DNA of 64,000 bases from Pseudomonas benzenivorans (GCF_033547155.1 NZ_CP137892.1:868001-932000), one strand, 5' to 3'. Counted from the first letter of the stretch, positions 35,088 through 44,128 are shown. Numbers and translations are program-made. Notes: generated from the letters alone by a model not told the origin.

Positions 35088-35768
35088 TCAGCTCGGCGTC
35101 GGCCGGTTCGGCAGGTGCTCGTAGAGGGTGCGGCAGACGCCGATGATGTGCTGCTCGATCAGTTCGGCGGCCTTGTCGGCATCGCCGGCGCGGCAGGCGG
35201 CGAGGATCTCGCGATGTTCGTGGTCGGCGCGGTCCTTGCCTGCGGACAGGCTCATCTGCATGCGCAGGTAGCGCTCGACCTTGTCGTGGATGGAACGGAT
35301 CAGGTTGACCAGGAAGGGCCGCTGCGCCGGTTCGTACAGGCAGGCGTGCAGGGCCCAGTTGAGTTCGGCCCAGCGGCCGATGTCGGTCTCGCCGATGAAC
35401 TCCTGGCAGATGCCTTCGGCGCGAGCGAAGGTCTCTTCGGTCATGTTCGGCACCGCCAGGCGGATCGCCTGCACCTCCAGCAGCACCCGCACCTCGAAGA
35501 TCTGCGCCAGCTCCGGTTCGGAAATCTTGGTCACCACCGCGCCCTTGTTGCGCTGGAAGACCACCAGCCCTTCGGCCTCCAGGCGCTTGAGCGCCTCGCG
35601 CACGGGGATCTTGCTGACGTTGAACAGGCGGGCGACGTCGTCCTGGCGGATCGGCTCGTCCTCGGCGAAGTGGCCGCCGATGATCGCCTCGCGCAGGTGC
35701 TTGGTAATGACTTCCGAGGCGGTCGGGGTAACCCCGAGGTTGGGGGCGTTGAAGCTGGGCAGTGGCAA
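35088..35768 (-). CDS. GntR-family (FadR/FCD) transcriptional regulator
   Basis: 226 residues from a TTG at 35768 with AGAGGGG 8 bases upstream; no ATG or GTG fits in frame. The N-terminal winged helix has the GntR signature E-D-E-P-I-R-Q-D-D-V-A-R-L-F-N-V-S-K-I-P-V-R-E-A-L (about 36-60), and the C-terminal all-helical FCD domain has R-x-x-L-E-V-Q-A-I-R-L-A and paired histidines near H-E-H-R-E-I-L for metal or ligand binding. FCD regulators respond to organic acids or amino acids. Its promoter has a TTGTATACGA site resembling the palindromes in the hydroxyproline cluster, so self-regulation and control of that cluster are inferred. Confidence 0.85.
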   Translation of the reverse strand: MPLPSFNAPNLGVTPTASEVITKHLREAIIGGHFAEDEPIRQDDVARLFNVSKIPVREALKRLEAEGLVVFQRNKGAVVTKISEPELAQIFEVRVLLEVQAIRLAVPNMTEETFARAEGICQEFIGETDIGRWAELNWALHACLYEPAQRPFLVNLIRSIHDKVERYLRMQMSLSAGKDRADHEHREILAACRAGDADKAAELIEQHIIGVCRTLYEHLPNRPTPS

Positions 35769-35803
35769 GGCGTGGCCCCTCTGTCGGGCGAATGATGAAG
35801 ATA

Positions 35804-35813
35804 TTGTATACGA
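35804..35813. promoter_or_regulatory. Probable autoregulatory operator of the GntR gene
   Basis: TTGTATACGA lies 36-45 bases upstream of the TTG start. It differs at one base from TCGTATACGA, the core of the two operators in the hydroxyproline cluster. GTATAC sites are rare in this window, which supports the link. Confidence 0.5.
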
Positions 35814-35903
35814 GGCCTTGTCGGTTACGCGCCTGCGTTGAGCAGCGGGGCATGGCGGGGGTACACTGCCGGCCCCGTGTGGCCTGGTGAGCTGGAGTGA
35901 ACG

Positions 35904-36191
35904 ATGCGCAAAGACAAGAAGCAGGTGATTGGCGAAGAGATCGGCGACGAGTCGATCAAGCTGTTCCTCGAGGTGGAACCGGCCGATGCCACGCCGCCGT
36001 CGCTGCACAAGCTGATCAAGGCCTATCGCGGCCTGCGCATCGACGACTTCGAACGCTTCCTCGGCTTCTTCGTCGAGGCCGGTTACGACCTCGACGCCAA
36101 GGACGCGCAGGGTAACGACTTCGTCGCCCTGATCCAGGACCAGCGCCAGGCCGAGCCCTATATCGAGGCGATCAAGGCGGCCCGCCGCTGA
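35904..36191 (+). CDS. PA4642-family conserved hypothetical protein
   Basis: 95 residues. Acidic-basic, soluble and helical: starts M-R-K-D-K-K-Q-V-I-G-E-E-I-G, with Y-R-G-L-R-I-D-D-F-E-R-F-L-G-F-F in the middle and A-A-R-R at the end. It matches my memory of the PA4642 family, a small protein conserved across Pseudomonas without known function. Ribosome-binding GGAG precedes the ATG, and a strong terminator follows, so it is a single-gene unit. Confidence 0.75.
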   Translation: MRKDKKQVIGEEIGDESIKLFLEVEPADATPPSLHKLIKAYRGLRIDDFERFLGFFVEAGYDLDAKDAQGNDFVALIQDQRQAEPYIEAIKAARR

Positions 36192-36206
36192 TTCGAAGCC
36201 TGACGT

Positions 36207-36236
36207 AAAAGCCCGCTCTCATCGCGGGCTTTTTTC
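36207..36236 (+). terminator. Terminator of the PA4642-like gene
   Basis: Perfect 10-bp stem AAAAGCCCGC / GCGGGCTTTT with a 7-base loop, followed by more T residues to 36235. The A-rich left arm also allows it to serve the convergent DUF58 operon. Confidence 0.9.
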
Positions 36237-36251
36237 TGCGAGCCTGGCGAC

Positions 36252-37583
36252 CTACAGCACCCCGGCCTTCTTCCACGCCAGGTAGCGGCTGACCAGCTGC
36301 GGTCCCAGCTCGCCGGGACGGGCGTCCAGCACCGGCACGTTGTGGGCGGCCAGGCGCTCGTGCAGGCCGGCGCGGGCGTTGAGGTAGTCCACCGTGCCGC
36401 AGTAGGCCAGTGCCCCCTCGAAGTCCTGCACCGGTGTCTGCCGCAGGCTGTCGAGCACCTCCTCGCGCAGGCTGGCGACCAGCACCCGGTGCTGGCGGCC
36501 CAGGCGCCTGACCGCGGCGAGCAGCTCCTCGTCGTCCTCGTCGCGCAGGTTGCTCACCAGCACCACCAGGGCGCGGCGCCGCTGACGGCCGAGCAGGGTG
36601 TTGGCGGCTGCGGCGAAGTCGACCGGCTGGCCGGTGGTCTGCAGGTCGTACACGGCATTGAGCAGCACATTGAGCTGGGCGGCACCCTTGACCGGGGCGA
36701 GGAAACGCTCGTGCTCGCCGGCGAAGGTTGCCAGGCCCACCGCATCGCCCTGGCGCAGGGCCACGTAGCTGAGCAGCAGGCAGGCGTTGAGGGCGTGGTC
36801 GAAGTGCGCCAGCTCGCCATCCTGGCTGCGCATGCGCCGGCCGCAGTCGAGCAGGAAGACGATCTGCTGGTCGCGCTCGTCCTGGTATTCGCGGGCGATC
36901 GGCGCACCCTTGCGTGCGGTGGCCTTCCAGTCGATCTGGCGCAGGCTGTCGCCGTCGCGGAATTCGCGCAGCTGGTGGAACTCCAGGCCCAGGCCGCGGC
37001 GCGGGCGCTGGCGCACGCCGAGCTGGCTGAGCCAGTCGTCCACCGCCATCAGCTGGGCGCCGTAGAGGCGGGCGAAGTCGGGGTAGACGCGGGTTTCCCC
37101 GGGCAGCTCCAGGTAGCGTCGGGCCTGCCACAACCCCAAGGGGCTGGGCAGGCCGATCTCGCAGCGCGGGAAGTGGAAGTGGCCACGTTGCAGCGGGCGC
37201 ACCCGGTAGCTGCAGCGGGTCAGCTGGCCCGGGCGCAGCGCCACCGCCAGCGGCAGCTGCTCGCAGGCCATGCCGTCCGGCACATGGTCGAACAGCTCCA
37301 GCTGCAGCGGGCGGGGATAATCGTGGTGCAGGCACAGGTGCACCTCGTGCCAGCGCCCCAGCGGCAGGTTGCCGGGCAGCTGGCGTTCCAGCCGCGGCGA
37401 GGGTAGGCGGCGCAGGCGCAGGGCGTCGACCAGTGCCGCGCCGAGCAGGGCCAGCAGCAGGCCCCACCAGAGCGCGGACAGGCTAGACGGCAGCGCGATC
37501 GTCAGGGCGTGCAGGGTGCCGAGCAGCAGGGCCAGGCCGAGCAGCACGGCGATCGAGCCCAGCAGCAGGCGCGACGGCTTCAT
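36252..37583 (-). CDS. DUF58 domain protein
   Basis: 443 residues. Two N-terminal membrane segments (about 5-55) are followed by a large cytosolic or periplasmic region carrying the DUF58 signature R-E-F-R-D-G-D-S-L-R-Q-I-D-W-K-A-T-A-R (about 206-224) and then a von Willebrand-A-like part (V-F-L-L-D-C-G-R-R-M). DUF58 proteins are always linked to MoxR ATPases and are thought to be substrate adaptors or chaperone targets in envelope assembly. Last gene of the six-gene operon, 22 bases after the MoxR gene. Confidence 0.85.
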   Translation of the reverse strand: MKPSRLLLGSIAVLLGLALLLGTLHALTIALPSSLSALWWGLLLALLGAALVDALRLRRLPSPRLERQLPGNLPLGRWHEVHLCLHHDYPRPLQLELFDHVPDGMACEQLPLAVALRPGQLTRCSYRVRPLQRGHFHFPRCEIGLPSPLGLWQARRYLELPGETRVYPDFARLYGAQLMAVDDWLSQLGVRQRPRRGLGLEFHQLREFRDGDSLRQIDWKATARKGAPIAREYQDERDQQIVFLLDCGRRMRSQDGELAHFDHALNACLLLSYVALRQGDAVGLATFAGEHERFLAPVKGAAQLNVLLNAVYDLQTTGQPVDFAAAANTLLGRQRRRALVVLVSNLRDEDDEELLAAVRRLGRQHRVLVASLREEVLDSLRQTPVQDFEGALAYCGTVDYLNARAGLHERLAAHNVPVLDARPGELGPQLVSRYLAWKKAGVL

Positions 37584-37605
37584 GGCTCACCCAGGGTCGA
37601 GTCGC

Positions 37606-38661
37606 TCATAGGCGCGGCGCCGACACCTGGTCGAGCAGCTGGCGCAGCACCTGGTCCACCGACAGGCCTTCGATATCCAGTTCCGGCGCCAGGCGCACGC
37701 GATGGCGCAGCACCGCCAGGGCGCAGCCCTTGATGTCGTCGGGCAGGACGAAGTCGCCACCGCGCAGCAGGGCACGGGCGCGACCGCCGCGTACCAGGGC
37801 GATCGAGGCCCGTGGCCCGGCGCCGATGGCCAGGCCGGGCCAGCTGCGGGTGGCGCGCGCCAGGCGCACGGCGTAGTCGAGCACCTGGTCGTCGATCGGC
37901 AGGTCGCTGGCGATCTTCTGGATGGCCAGCACGTCCTTGGCCTGCAGCAGGGTGCGCAGCGCGGTGACCTCGAGCATGTCGGCCTTGGTCGAGCGGGCGA
38001 CCTGGCGCACCATGCGCAGCTCCTCGTCCTGCTCCGGGTAGTCCATGCGCAGCTTGAGCATGAAGCGATCCAGCTCGGCCTCGGGCAGCGGGTAGGTGCC
38101 TTCCTGCTCGATGGGATTCTGGGTGGCCAGCACCATGAACGGCAGCGGCACCGCCAGGGCGCGGCCCTCCAGGGTGACCTGGCGTTCCTGCATGACCTCC
38201 AGCAGCGCCGCCTGGGTCTTGGCCGGGGCGCGGTTGATCTCGTCGGCCAGCAGCAGGTGGGTGAACACCGGGCCCTTGCGCAGCTTGAACTGTTCGCTGG
38301 CCAGGTCGTACACGGCGTGGCCGGTGACGTCGCTGGGCATCAGGTCCGGGGTGAACTGGATGCGCGCGAACTCGCCGCCGAAGCAACGGGCCAGGGCGCG
38401 CACCAGCAGGGTCTTGCCCAAGCCCGGCACGCCCTCGACCAGTACGTGGCCGCCGGCGAACAGGGCGGTGAGCACGTCGTCGATCACCTCGGTCTGGCCG
38501 ATCAGCGCCTTCTGCAGCTCCAGGCGCAGGGCCTGGGCCAGCTGGCTGGCGCGCTGGCGCTGCTGCGCCGGGTTGGCCGGCGCGGCAGTGGGGGCGGGCG
38601 CAGGGGGCGGAGTGGCCGTGGCGACCGGGCTGCTCGGTTGTTCGGGGCTGTTTTCGCTCAT
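37606..38661 (-). CDS. MoxR-family AAA+ ATPase
   Basis: 351 residues from ATG 38661. A Pro/Ala-rich disordered N-terminus (to about residue 35) precedes the AAA+ core: Walker A G-V-P-G-L-G-K-T (77-84), Walker B L-L-L-A-D-E-I-N-R (136-144), sensor 1 L-A-T-Q-N-P and arginine-containing A-E-L-D-R-F. MoxR ATPases act as chaperones that mature protein complexes together with DUF58/VWA partners encoded beside them. Its start overlaps the DUF4350 stop by four bases. Confidence 0.92.
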   Translation of the reverse strand: MSENSPEQPSSPVATATPPPAPAPTAAPANPAQQRQRASQLAQALRLELQKALIGQTEVIDDVLTALFAGGHVLVEGVPGLGKTLLVRALARCFGGEFARIQFTPDLMPSDVTGHAVYDLASEQFKLRKGPVFTHLLLADEINRAPAKTQAALLEVMQERQVTLEGRALAVPLPFMVLATQNPIEQEGTYPLPEAELDRFMLKLRMDYPEQDEELRMVRQVARSTKADMLEVTALRTLLQAKDVLAIQKIASDLPIDDQVLDYAVRLARATRSWPGLAIGAGPRASIALVRGGRARALLRGGDFVLPDDIKGCALAVLRHRVRLAPELDIEGLSVDQVLRQLLDQVSAPRL

Positions 38662-39854
38662 AGGGCATTCCTGAGGGCTTGCAGGTGGGCGACCTGGCGG
38701 GTGAAGTCGGCGGCGGCCAGGCGCTGCTTGGGCAGCGGCCGCATGGCTTGGCTGATGGCCTTGGGCGGCTGGCGGGTCAGGCGGCTGAGCACCTGCCACT
38801 GTTCGGCCACGCCGAGGCGTTCGAATCCGGGGTGACGCTGCCGTGCGCGGCGCTGGATGTCCTGCTGCAGACCCTGCAGCAGGCTGTGCTGGCCGCTGCG
38901 CCGCAGGAGGAAGTCGGCGCAGCCGCGCAGGTGTTCGCGCAACTGCCGGCGGCTCGGGCTGGACGGCTGCTGCAGCGGGCCCTGGCGCAGGCCGACATGC
39001 CACAGGCCGAGGGCGAGCAGCAGGCCGAGGGCGACCAGGGCCTGGGGGAAGTGGCGCAGCAGCAGGGTCATCAGGCCGTCGCGGTCGGCGCGGTAGAGCA
39101 GGGTCACGGCGCTGTCCTGGGCCAGGTACCAGAGCAGCCAGGCGTTGTCGTAGTCGGCGATCCGCTCGTTGCGCCAGATCCAGGCGTCGCTCAGTACGGT
39201 GATCAGGCCGTCGCCATGGTAGAGCTGCAGCATGTGGGTGGCCGCAGCGCTGTTGGCCCAGGCATGGGCGCGGTTCTGCGCGTCGTACAGGTGGAAGTCG
39301 GTGTCGAAGTCGATATAGGCCGGCTCCTCCTCGTTCTCCAGGTACAGCTGGGTCAGCTCCGGGTAGCGATTGGGCTCCTCCAGGGGCTCGAGCTGCGCAT
39401 CCTCTGCCTCGGCTTCGCTGTCGGCGTCGTCGAGCTGGCCGCTCTGGTACTGCTGGATGCCCAGGCGGTCGAACAACAGGTCGCCGCTGGCCTGCTCGTC
39501 CTCGTCCCACAGGCGCTCGGCGACGAACAGCAGGTGCCCGCCCTGGGCGGCCCAGTCCAGCAGGCGTTCGGCCTGGGCCGGGCTCATGTGCTGGCGGTCG
39601 CCGAGCAGCAGCAGGGTCTGGCCGGCGCTGGGCAGTTCGGCCAGCGGCTGCAGGTCGTCGGCACGCTGCACCGGCAGGCCCCGGCGGCGCAGGAAGTGCT
39701 CGGCGGCCAGGTAGGGGTTGGCTCTGGCCTCGGGGGCCGGGCCGTGCTCGAGGGTCTCCTGATAGGGTTCCAGGCGACCCAGCAGATAGAGACCGAGCAG
39801 GCCGGCGGCCAGGGTCAGGGCCGCGCCGAGGAGGAACTGGCGACGCCGGCTCAT
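38658..39854 (-). CDS. DUF4350 domain protein
   Basis: 398 residues from ATG 39854. One membrane anchor near the N-terminus (residues 7-26), then a periplasmic-facing DUF4350 region with S-A-G-Q-T-L-L-L-L-G-D and A-Q-G-G-H-L-L-F-V-A-E, resembling the glutamine-amidotransferase-like fold of the BldKB/GldG group, and a second membrane segment near 265-285. A highly acidic stretch lies near 140-165 (many D/E). Function unknown; always found with MoxR and DUF58 genes. ATGA overlaps on both sides. Confidence 0.8.
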   Translation of the reverse strand: MSRRRQFLLGAALTLAAGLLGLYLLGRLEPYQETLEHGPAPEARANPYLAAEHFLRRRGLPVQRADDLQPLAELPSAGQTLLLLGDRQHMSPAQAERLLDWAAQGGHLLFVAERLWDEDEQASGDLLFDRLGIQQYQSGQLDDADSEAEAEDAQLEPLEEPNRYPELTQLYLENEEEPAYIDFDTDFHLYDAQNRAHAWANSAAATHMLQLYHGDGLITVLSDAWIWRNERIADYDNAWLLWYLAQDSAVTLLYRADRDGLMTLLLRHFPQALVALGLLLALGLWHVGLRQGPLQQPSSPSRRQLREHLRGCADFLLRRSGQHSLLQGLQQDIQRRARQRHPGFERLGVAEQWQVLSRLTRQPPKAISQAMRPLPKQRLAAADFTRQVAHLQALRNAL

Positions 39855-41419
39855 GCCTGCCCCCCGCTGGCGAACAGGCCGCGCCAGCCGTCGCACAGCT
39901 CGGCCTTGAGGGGCTCGGGCGGCAGGCGGTGGCCGTAGGCGAGGTTCTGCCAGTGACGGGTCAAGGTCTGGCTGAAGCGGTCCAGTTCGTCCCGTTGCAG
40001 GGCCTGGACCAGGCGCAGCACCTCGGCTTCGGTGTGAGCGCCTTTGAGCGGCAGTCGATAGTCATGCAACAGGCGGCTGAGCAGGGCGCGGTAGAGCAGG
40101 CCGAGGGCCGCGCGCGGCTGTTCGGCCCAGAGTCGTTCGGCTTCGCCGGCGACGTCCGCCGGCAGGCTCTGTGGGGCGACTTCCAGGCCGAACAACTGCT
40201 GCGGTGGCGCCTGGACGGGACGGCGCCCGGGCAGGCCGCGACCGGCGAAGGCGGCGAGCCAGTCCCGGTAGCGCCAGAGCAGCACCGCCAGTAGCGCGAA
40301 CAGACCGGCCCAGAGCAGCACCTCGAAGAACAGCGCGACAGTGTCGAGATGCTTCCAGAACTCCAGGAGTTTGAGGAATTTCTTCACCAGCGCCTCGACG
40401 TCCAGTTCGCTCGGCTGCTCGGCGGCGTCCGGGTCGGCGAAGCGCCAGCGGGTGACGGTTTCCCGGTGCTCGAAGGGCGGCGCGTCGAGGAGCTGGGCGA
40501 TGCTCTGTTGCGCGGCCTGGCTGGTCAGGGGCTGCTTGAGCAGGCGGGGCGCCTCGGGGCCGTGCGGGTCCTCCTGGGGCAGCGGACAGCTGCTGTCGGC
40601 CGCCAGTGCCGGGCTCGGTGGCTGCAGCAGGGTCAGGCTCAGGCCCAGCAGCAGGGCATAGGCCAGCTTGCCCAGGCGCTGGCGCAGTTGGCGGAATACC
40701 AGTTCGATGTCCCAGGCTTCCAGGGCCGTGCGCCGGTTCAGGTAGAGGCTGAAGCCGCAGGCGACATAGACCGGCTCCCAGAGGATCAGCACCAGGGCGT
40801 AGAGCAGGTTGGACAGGTGCTCCAGCCACAGCCAGTCGCCGCTGCCGGACTGGATCAGGCTCTGCCAGCTCCAGTCCTCGGTGAGCTGTTGCGGCAGCAG
40901 CAGATAGAAGAGGCTGATCAGCCCCAGCCACAGGGCCAGCTCCAGGTGCACGCCGACCAGGGTCAGCCAGGTCGCCGTCGCCGTGTCGCGCTGGCCCAGC
41001 ACCCCCAGGCGCTCGCTGCGCGCCTGGCCGGACAGGCCTTCGAGCTGCAGCACCGGCAGGTCGAAGCTGCGTGTGGGGCTCAGGCGGCGCCAGGTCAGGC
41101 TGGCCAGCAGCTGCGGCCCGAGCAGGCCGGGCAGGGCCTTGAGCGCCTGGCCGAGGGTCGGTGTGTCGCCGAACAGGGCGCGGCCGAGGATATGCAGCGG
41201 CAGGCGCTCGAAGGCCGGCTTGAGCCACCAGAAGGCGAGGATCGCCCAGCCGGGATGGTCCCACAGCAGCAGGCAGAGCAGGGCGAACACCGGCAGGCTG
41301 ACCAGGGCCCAGCTGGTCATCAACAGGCCGGCGTGCCGGCGCGCCAGCAGAGTGCCGAGGTCCAGCGCCTCCCAGGCGCTGCGCGGGCGGATCGCCACGC
41401 TGGCGTCAGTCAGGCGCAT
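39851..41419 (-). CDS. DUF4129 domain membrane protein
   Basis: 522 residues. Several membrane segments (about 30-75, 170-195, 210-230, 245-270 and 365-385) surround soluble parts; the C-terminal domain (A-L-G-L-L-Y-R-A-L-L-S-R-L, T-E-A-E-V-L-R-L-V, W-Q-N-L-A-Y-G) is DUF4129, frequently found with transglutaminase and MoxR/DUF58 systems. No catalytic triad is evident. It overlaps the SpoIIM-like gene by 14 bases, showing translational coupling. Confidence 0.8.
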   Translation of the reverse strand: MRLTDASVAIRPRSAWEALDLGTLLARRHAGLLMTSWALVSLPVFALLCLLLWDHPGWAILAFWWLKPAFERLPLHILGRALFGDTPTLGQALKALPGLLGPQLLASLTWRRLSPTRSFDLPVLQLEGLSGQARSERLGVLGQRDTATATWLTLVGVHLELALWLGLISLFYLLLPQQLTEDWSWQSLIQSGSGDWLWLEHLSNLLYALVLILWEPVYVACGFSLYLNRRTALEAWDIELVFRQLRQRLGKLAYALLLGLSLTLLQPPSPALAADSSCPLPQEDPHGPEAPRLLKQPLTSQAAQQSIAQLLDAPPFEHRETVTRWRFADPDAAEQPSELDVEALVKKFLKLLEFWKHLDTVALFFEVLLWAGLFALLAVLLWRYRDWLAAFAGRGLPGRRPVQAPPQQLFGLEVAPQSLPADVAGEAERLWAEQPRAALGLLYRALLSRLLHDYRLPLKGAHTEAEVLRLVQALQRDELDRFSQTLTRHWQNLAYGHRLPPEPLKAELCDGWRGLFASGGQA

Positions 41420-42386
41420 GCTGACCTCGTCCGGCCAGTGTCAGGTAGGCCAGCACCAGTAGCCAGAGCCCGGCGCCGACGCCGTACTTGACGCTGGCGC
41501 TGGCCAGGGTCATCGACGACCAGTAGGCCTCGACGAAGGCCGCCAGCACCAGCAGCAGGATCACCCCGCCGACCAGCCGCACGCTGCGCGCGGCGGCCAG
41601 GCGCAGGGCTTCGCCGCGCGGCAGGCGGCCCGGGGCCAGCAGCGCCCAGCCGAGCTTGAGGCCGGCGGCGCCGGCCAGGGCGATGGCGGTCAGCTCGAAG
41701 GCGCCGTGGCCGATGACGAAGGACCAGAAGGTCTGGCCGTAGCCGATCTGGGTCAGGTGGCCGGCCACCGCGCCGATCATCAGGCCGTTGAACAGCAGGA
41801 AGAACAGGCTGCCCAGGCCCAGCAGCAGGCCGCTGGCGAAGGTCTGAAAGGCGATCCCTATGTTGTTCATGATGTAGAAGCCGAACATCAGCCAGTCGTC
41901 GCCCGAGTCGCGCTCGCTGAAACGGCCGAGGCGGCGGGCGTCTGGGTCGTACATCTGCTCCATGCTGCTGACCTGCTCGGGGTCCATGAGGCTGTAGACC
42001 AGCTCGGGGAACAGGTAGACCAGCAGGCCCATGCCCAGCAGGCTGCCGAAGAACAGCAGGCTGGCGGCCAGCACGCAGCGCCATTCGGCCCGCACCAGGC
42101 GCGGGAAGCCGCCGAGGAGGAAACCGAGCAGTTGCGCGCCGAGCGGACTGCGGTGGCGATAGAACTGCTGATGGCCGCGTAGCGCCAGTTGCTGCAGCTG
42201 TTCGACCAGGTGGTTGCTGTAGCCCCGCGCCTGGGCCAGCGCCAGCTGCTGGCACAGGCGCCGGTAGGCGGCGGCGAAGCCCGTGCACTGGGCCACGTCG
42301 GCCTTGCCGCGCTCGAGTGCCTCGAGCTGGGCGGCGAAGGCCTGCCAGTCGGCCTGATGACGGCTCTCGAACAGGCTCTGCTTCAT
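41406..42386 (-). CDS. Stage II sporulation protein M-like membrane protein
   Basis: 326 residues. An N-terminal soluble region (about 1-100, R-L-C-Q-Q-L-A-L-A-Q-A-R-G-Y-S) is followed by five to six membrane segments with the SpoIIM pattern F-Y-I-M-N-N-I-G-I-A-F-Q-T-F-A-S-G and F-V-I-G-H-G-A-F-E-L-T-A-I. In Bacillus SpoIIM serves septal peptidoglycan remodelling; Pseudomonas does not sporulate, so the role here is unknown but probably in the cell envelope. Its ATG overlaps the RDD gene stop by four bases. Confidence 0.85.
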   Translation of the reverse strand: MKQSLFESRHQADWQAFAAQLEALERGKADVAQCTGFAAAYRRLCQQLALAQARGYSNHLVEQLQQLALRGHQQFYRHRSPLGAQLLGFLLGGFPRLVRAEWRCVLAASLLFFGSLLGMGLLVYLFPELVYSLMDPEQVSSMEQMYDPDARRLGRFSERDSGDDWLMFGFYIMNNIGIAFQTFASGLLLGLGSLFFLLFNGLMIGAVAGHLTQIGYGQTFWSFVIGHGAFELTAIALAGAAGLKLGWALLAPGRLPRGEALRLAAARSVRLVGGVILLLVLAAFVEAYWSSMTLASASVKYGVGAGLWLLVLAYLTLAGRGQHAPD

Positions 42387-43105
42387 GTCGGCCCCAGCAG
42401 GCCGCGGGCGATGCCGTGGAGCCGTTGTTCCGCCTGCTCCGCCGGGACCTGCAGCGGCTCGGCGAGAATCGCCGCCAGCTCGCCGCGGCGGGAGCTGGAC
42501 AGGTTCTGTGTGCGCTCGGCGAAGCCGAGCAAGGCGCGCTGCTCGCCCAGGCTGAGGGCGAAAGGCGGCGGCACGGGGTCGGCCTCGGGCAAGCTGGGGG
42601 GCGTCGCCGGCGTGTCGCGGTAGACCACCAGGGTGCCGGCGGCGAGATCGCCGAGGCGCTTGAAGGCCGGGTGGTTGAGGCAGCTGAGGATGCCCAGGGT
42701 ATAGGCGAACGGCAGAATATCGACGAAGCGCAGCAGGTTGCGGGTCAGCGAAGCGGCCCAGCCGACCGGCGTGCCGTCATCGTGGACCACGCGCAGGCCG
42801 AGCAGCTGCTTGCCCGGCGAGCGGCCCTGGTTGAGTACCTCGAACAGCACCATGTACCACCAGGTCACCAGGAACAGCGCGATGGTCGCCAGGCCCATGC
42901 CGAACTGGCCGAGCAGGCCGAGGACGATAAACAGCGCGGCCAGCAGCAGGCCGCGGATCGCCAGGTCGATGGCGAAGGCCAGGGCCCGGGGCACCAGACC
43001 GGCGGGGCGCAGGATCAGGTCGATGCCTTCCGGGGTTTCCACCCGATGGCGGGTATCCAGCGGTGGGCTGTGGGCGCAAGGCGGCGAGGTTGGAGAGGGC
43101 GACAT
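42383..43105 (-). CDS. RDD-family membrane protein
   Basis: 240 residues, first gene of the six-gene operon. The RDD signature is G-L-V-P-R-A-L-A-F-A-I-D-L-A-I (about 34-48) at the start of the first membrane segment, followed by N-Q-G-R-S-P-G-K-Q-L-L-G-L-R-V-V and the segment N-L-L-R-F-V-D-I-L-P. About three membrane segments with a soluble C-terminal tail. Some RDD proteins aid ion or solute transport; none is assigned here. Confidence 0.85.
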   Translation of the reverse strand: MSPSPTSPPCAHSPPLDTRHRVETPEGIDLILRPAGLVPRALAFAIDLAIRGLLLAALFIVLGLLGQFGMGLATIALFLVTWWYMVLFEVLNQGRSPGKQLLGLRVVHDDGTPVGWAASLTRNLLRFVDILPFAYTLGILSCLNHPAFKRLGDLAAGTLVVYRDTPATPPSLPEADPVPPPFALSLGEQRALLGFAERTQNLSSSRRGELAAILAEPLQVPAEQAEQRLHGIARGLLGPT

Positions 43106-43200
43106 CGGCAGACTGCGTCGAAGAAAGCCCGATGCTAGCCAGCGGCGGGCGGGGAAGCAACCGGGCCCGGCGACGGGCCCGGTGCAGGCAGGGTATCCGC

Positions 43201-43959
43201 TTACTGGGCCGGCGGCAGCACGCCGAAGATGGTGCGATAGAGCACGCCCATGGCGATGACGAACAGCGGAATGCTCCAGACCAGGCCGATGCCCAGGGGA
43301 ATCATGCTGATCAGGGTGATCAGGCCGAGCAGCAGGAACAGACCGAAGACCTTGAACCAGTGCTGGGTGATGGCCTTGCGCGAGGTTTCCAGGGCCTGCC
43401 AGGGCGACAGACCGCGCTCCACCACCAGCGGAATCGCCAGCATATAGGCCACGCCGAGGTAGAGGCCGGGGAGGATCAGCAGGAGCATGCCGGCATACAC
43501 CAGCAGCGTCATGATCACCGCGGTGATCACCAGCGGCAGGGTGCGGCCGAAGTGGCTGAAGATCTCGTTGAAGCTGATCGGCTGGCCGGCGGCACGGCGG
43601 ATACCGACCATGTTGATGCCGGCCATGAAGGGGTAGGCCAGGGCCGAGGCCAGCATGCCGACGAGCAGTTCGCCGATGAGGGCGCCGGCCGAGCCCTCGC
43701 TGACCACGCCGAGGATGCCGAATACGCCGCCCAGGACCAGGGAGGCGACCAGCATCACCACATAGAACACCAGGAAACCGCCGACGATGATGCCTTTGGT
43801 GCCCTTGACCAGCTGCCAGGACTCGCCGAGCAGATCGCCGATGCGAAAGTCGTAGCCGCGACTCAGGGCCTGTTCGATGCTGGGCACCTGCCCGTCGTTG
43901 CGGGCGTCCTGGAGGTCGCTGGTCGGCGCGGCGTAGGGGTTGGTGGTGGCGTCAGTCAT
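43201..43959 (-). CDS. Multi-spanning membrane protein (BPSS1780/DUF975-like)
   Basis: 252 residues from ATG 43959. The N-terminus reads T-N-P-Y-A-A-P-T-S-D-L, a proline-rich start common in this group, followed by about six hydrophobic segments. The central R-R-A-A-G-Q-P-I-S-F-N-E-I-F motif and L-E-T-S-R-K-A-I-T-Q-H-W are typical of small BPSS1780/YciC-like membrane proteins. Function unknown. A 95-base gap separates it from the RDD gene; it is divergent from sbcB. Confidence 0.7.
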   Translation of the reverse strand: MTDATTNPYAAPTSDLQDARNDGQVPSIEQALSRGYDFRIGDLLGESWQLVKGTKGIIVGGFLVFYVVMLVASLVLGGVFGILGVVSEGSAGALIGELLVGMLASALAYPFMAGINMVGIRRAAGQPISFNEIFSHFGRTLPLVITAVIMTLLVYAGMLLLILPGLYLGVAYMLAIPLVVERGLSPWQALETSRKAITQHWFKVFGLFLLLGLITLISMIPLGIGLVWSIPLFVIAMGVLYRTIFGVLPPAQ

Positions 43960-44128
43960 GGGACATCCTTGTGCGCGAGGGTTGATCGAGAGCTTCACTG
44001 TAGCCGCGCCAGGCCGCAGCCGACAAGGCGCCGTCCGGCCTGGACGTGCGCTGGCGCAAGGTTCTGCAGCGATAAGCCCGGGGCGCACGGATGCTAGACT
44101 GCCGCGGCCATCGACTCAGGACCGCCCC

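Noticed and set aside
37027..38000. CRISPR-like or tandem repeat appearance in GC-rich genes
   Set aside because: The recurring CTGG/CAGC words reflect Leu/Gln/Ala codon bias; no regular spacer-repeat period exists.
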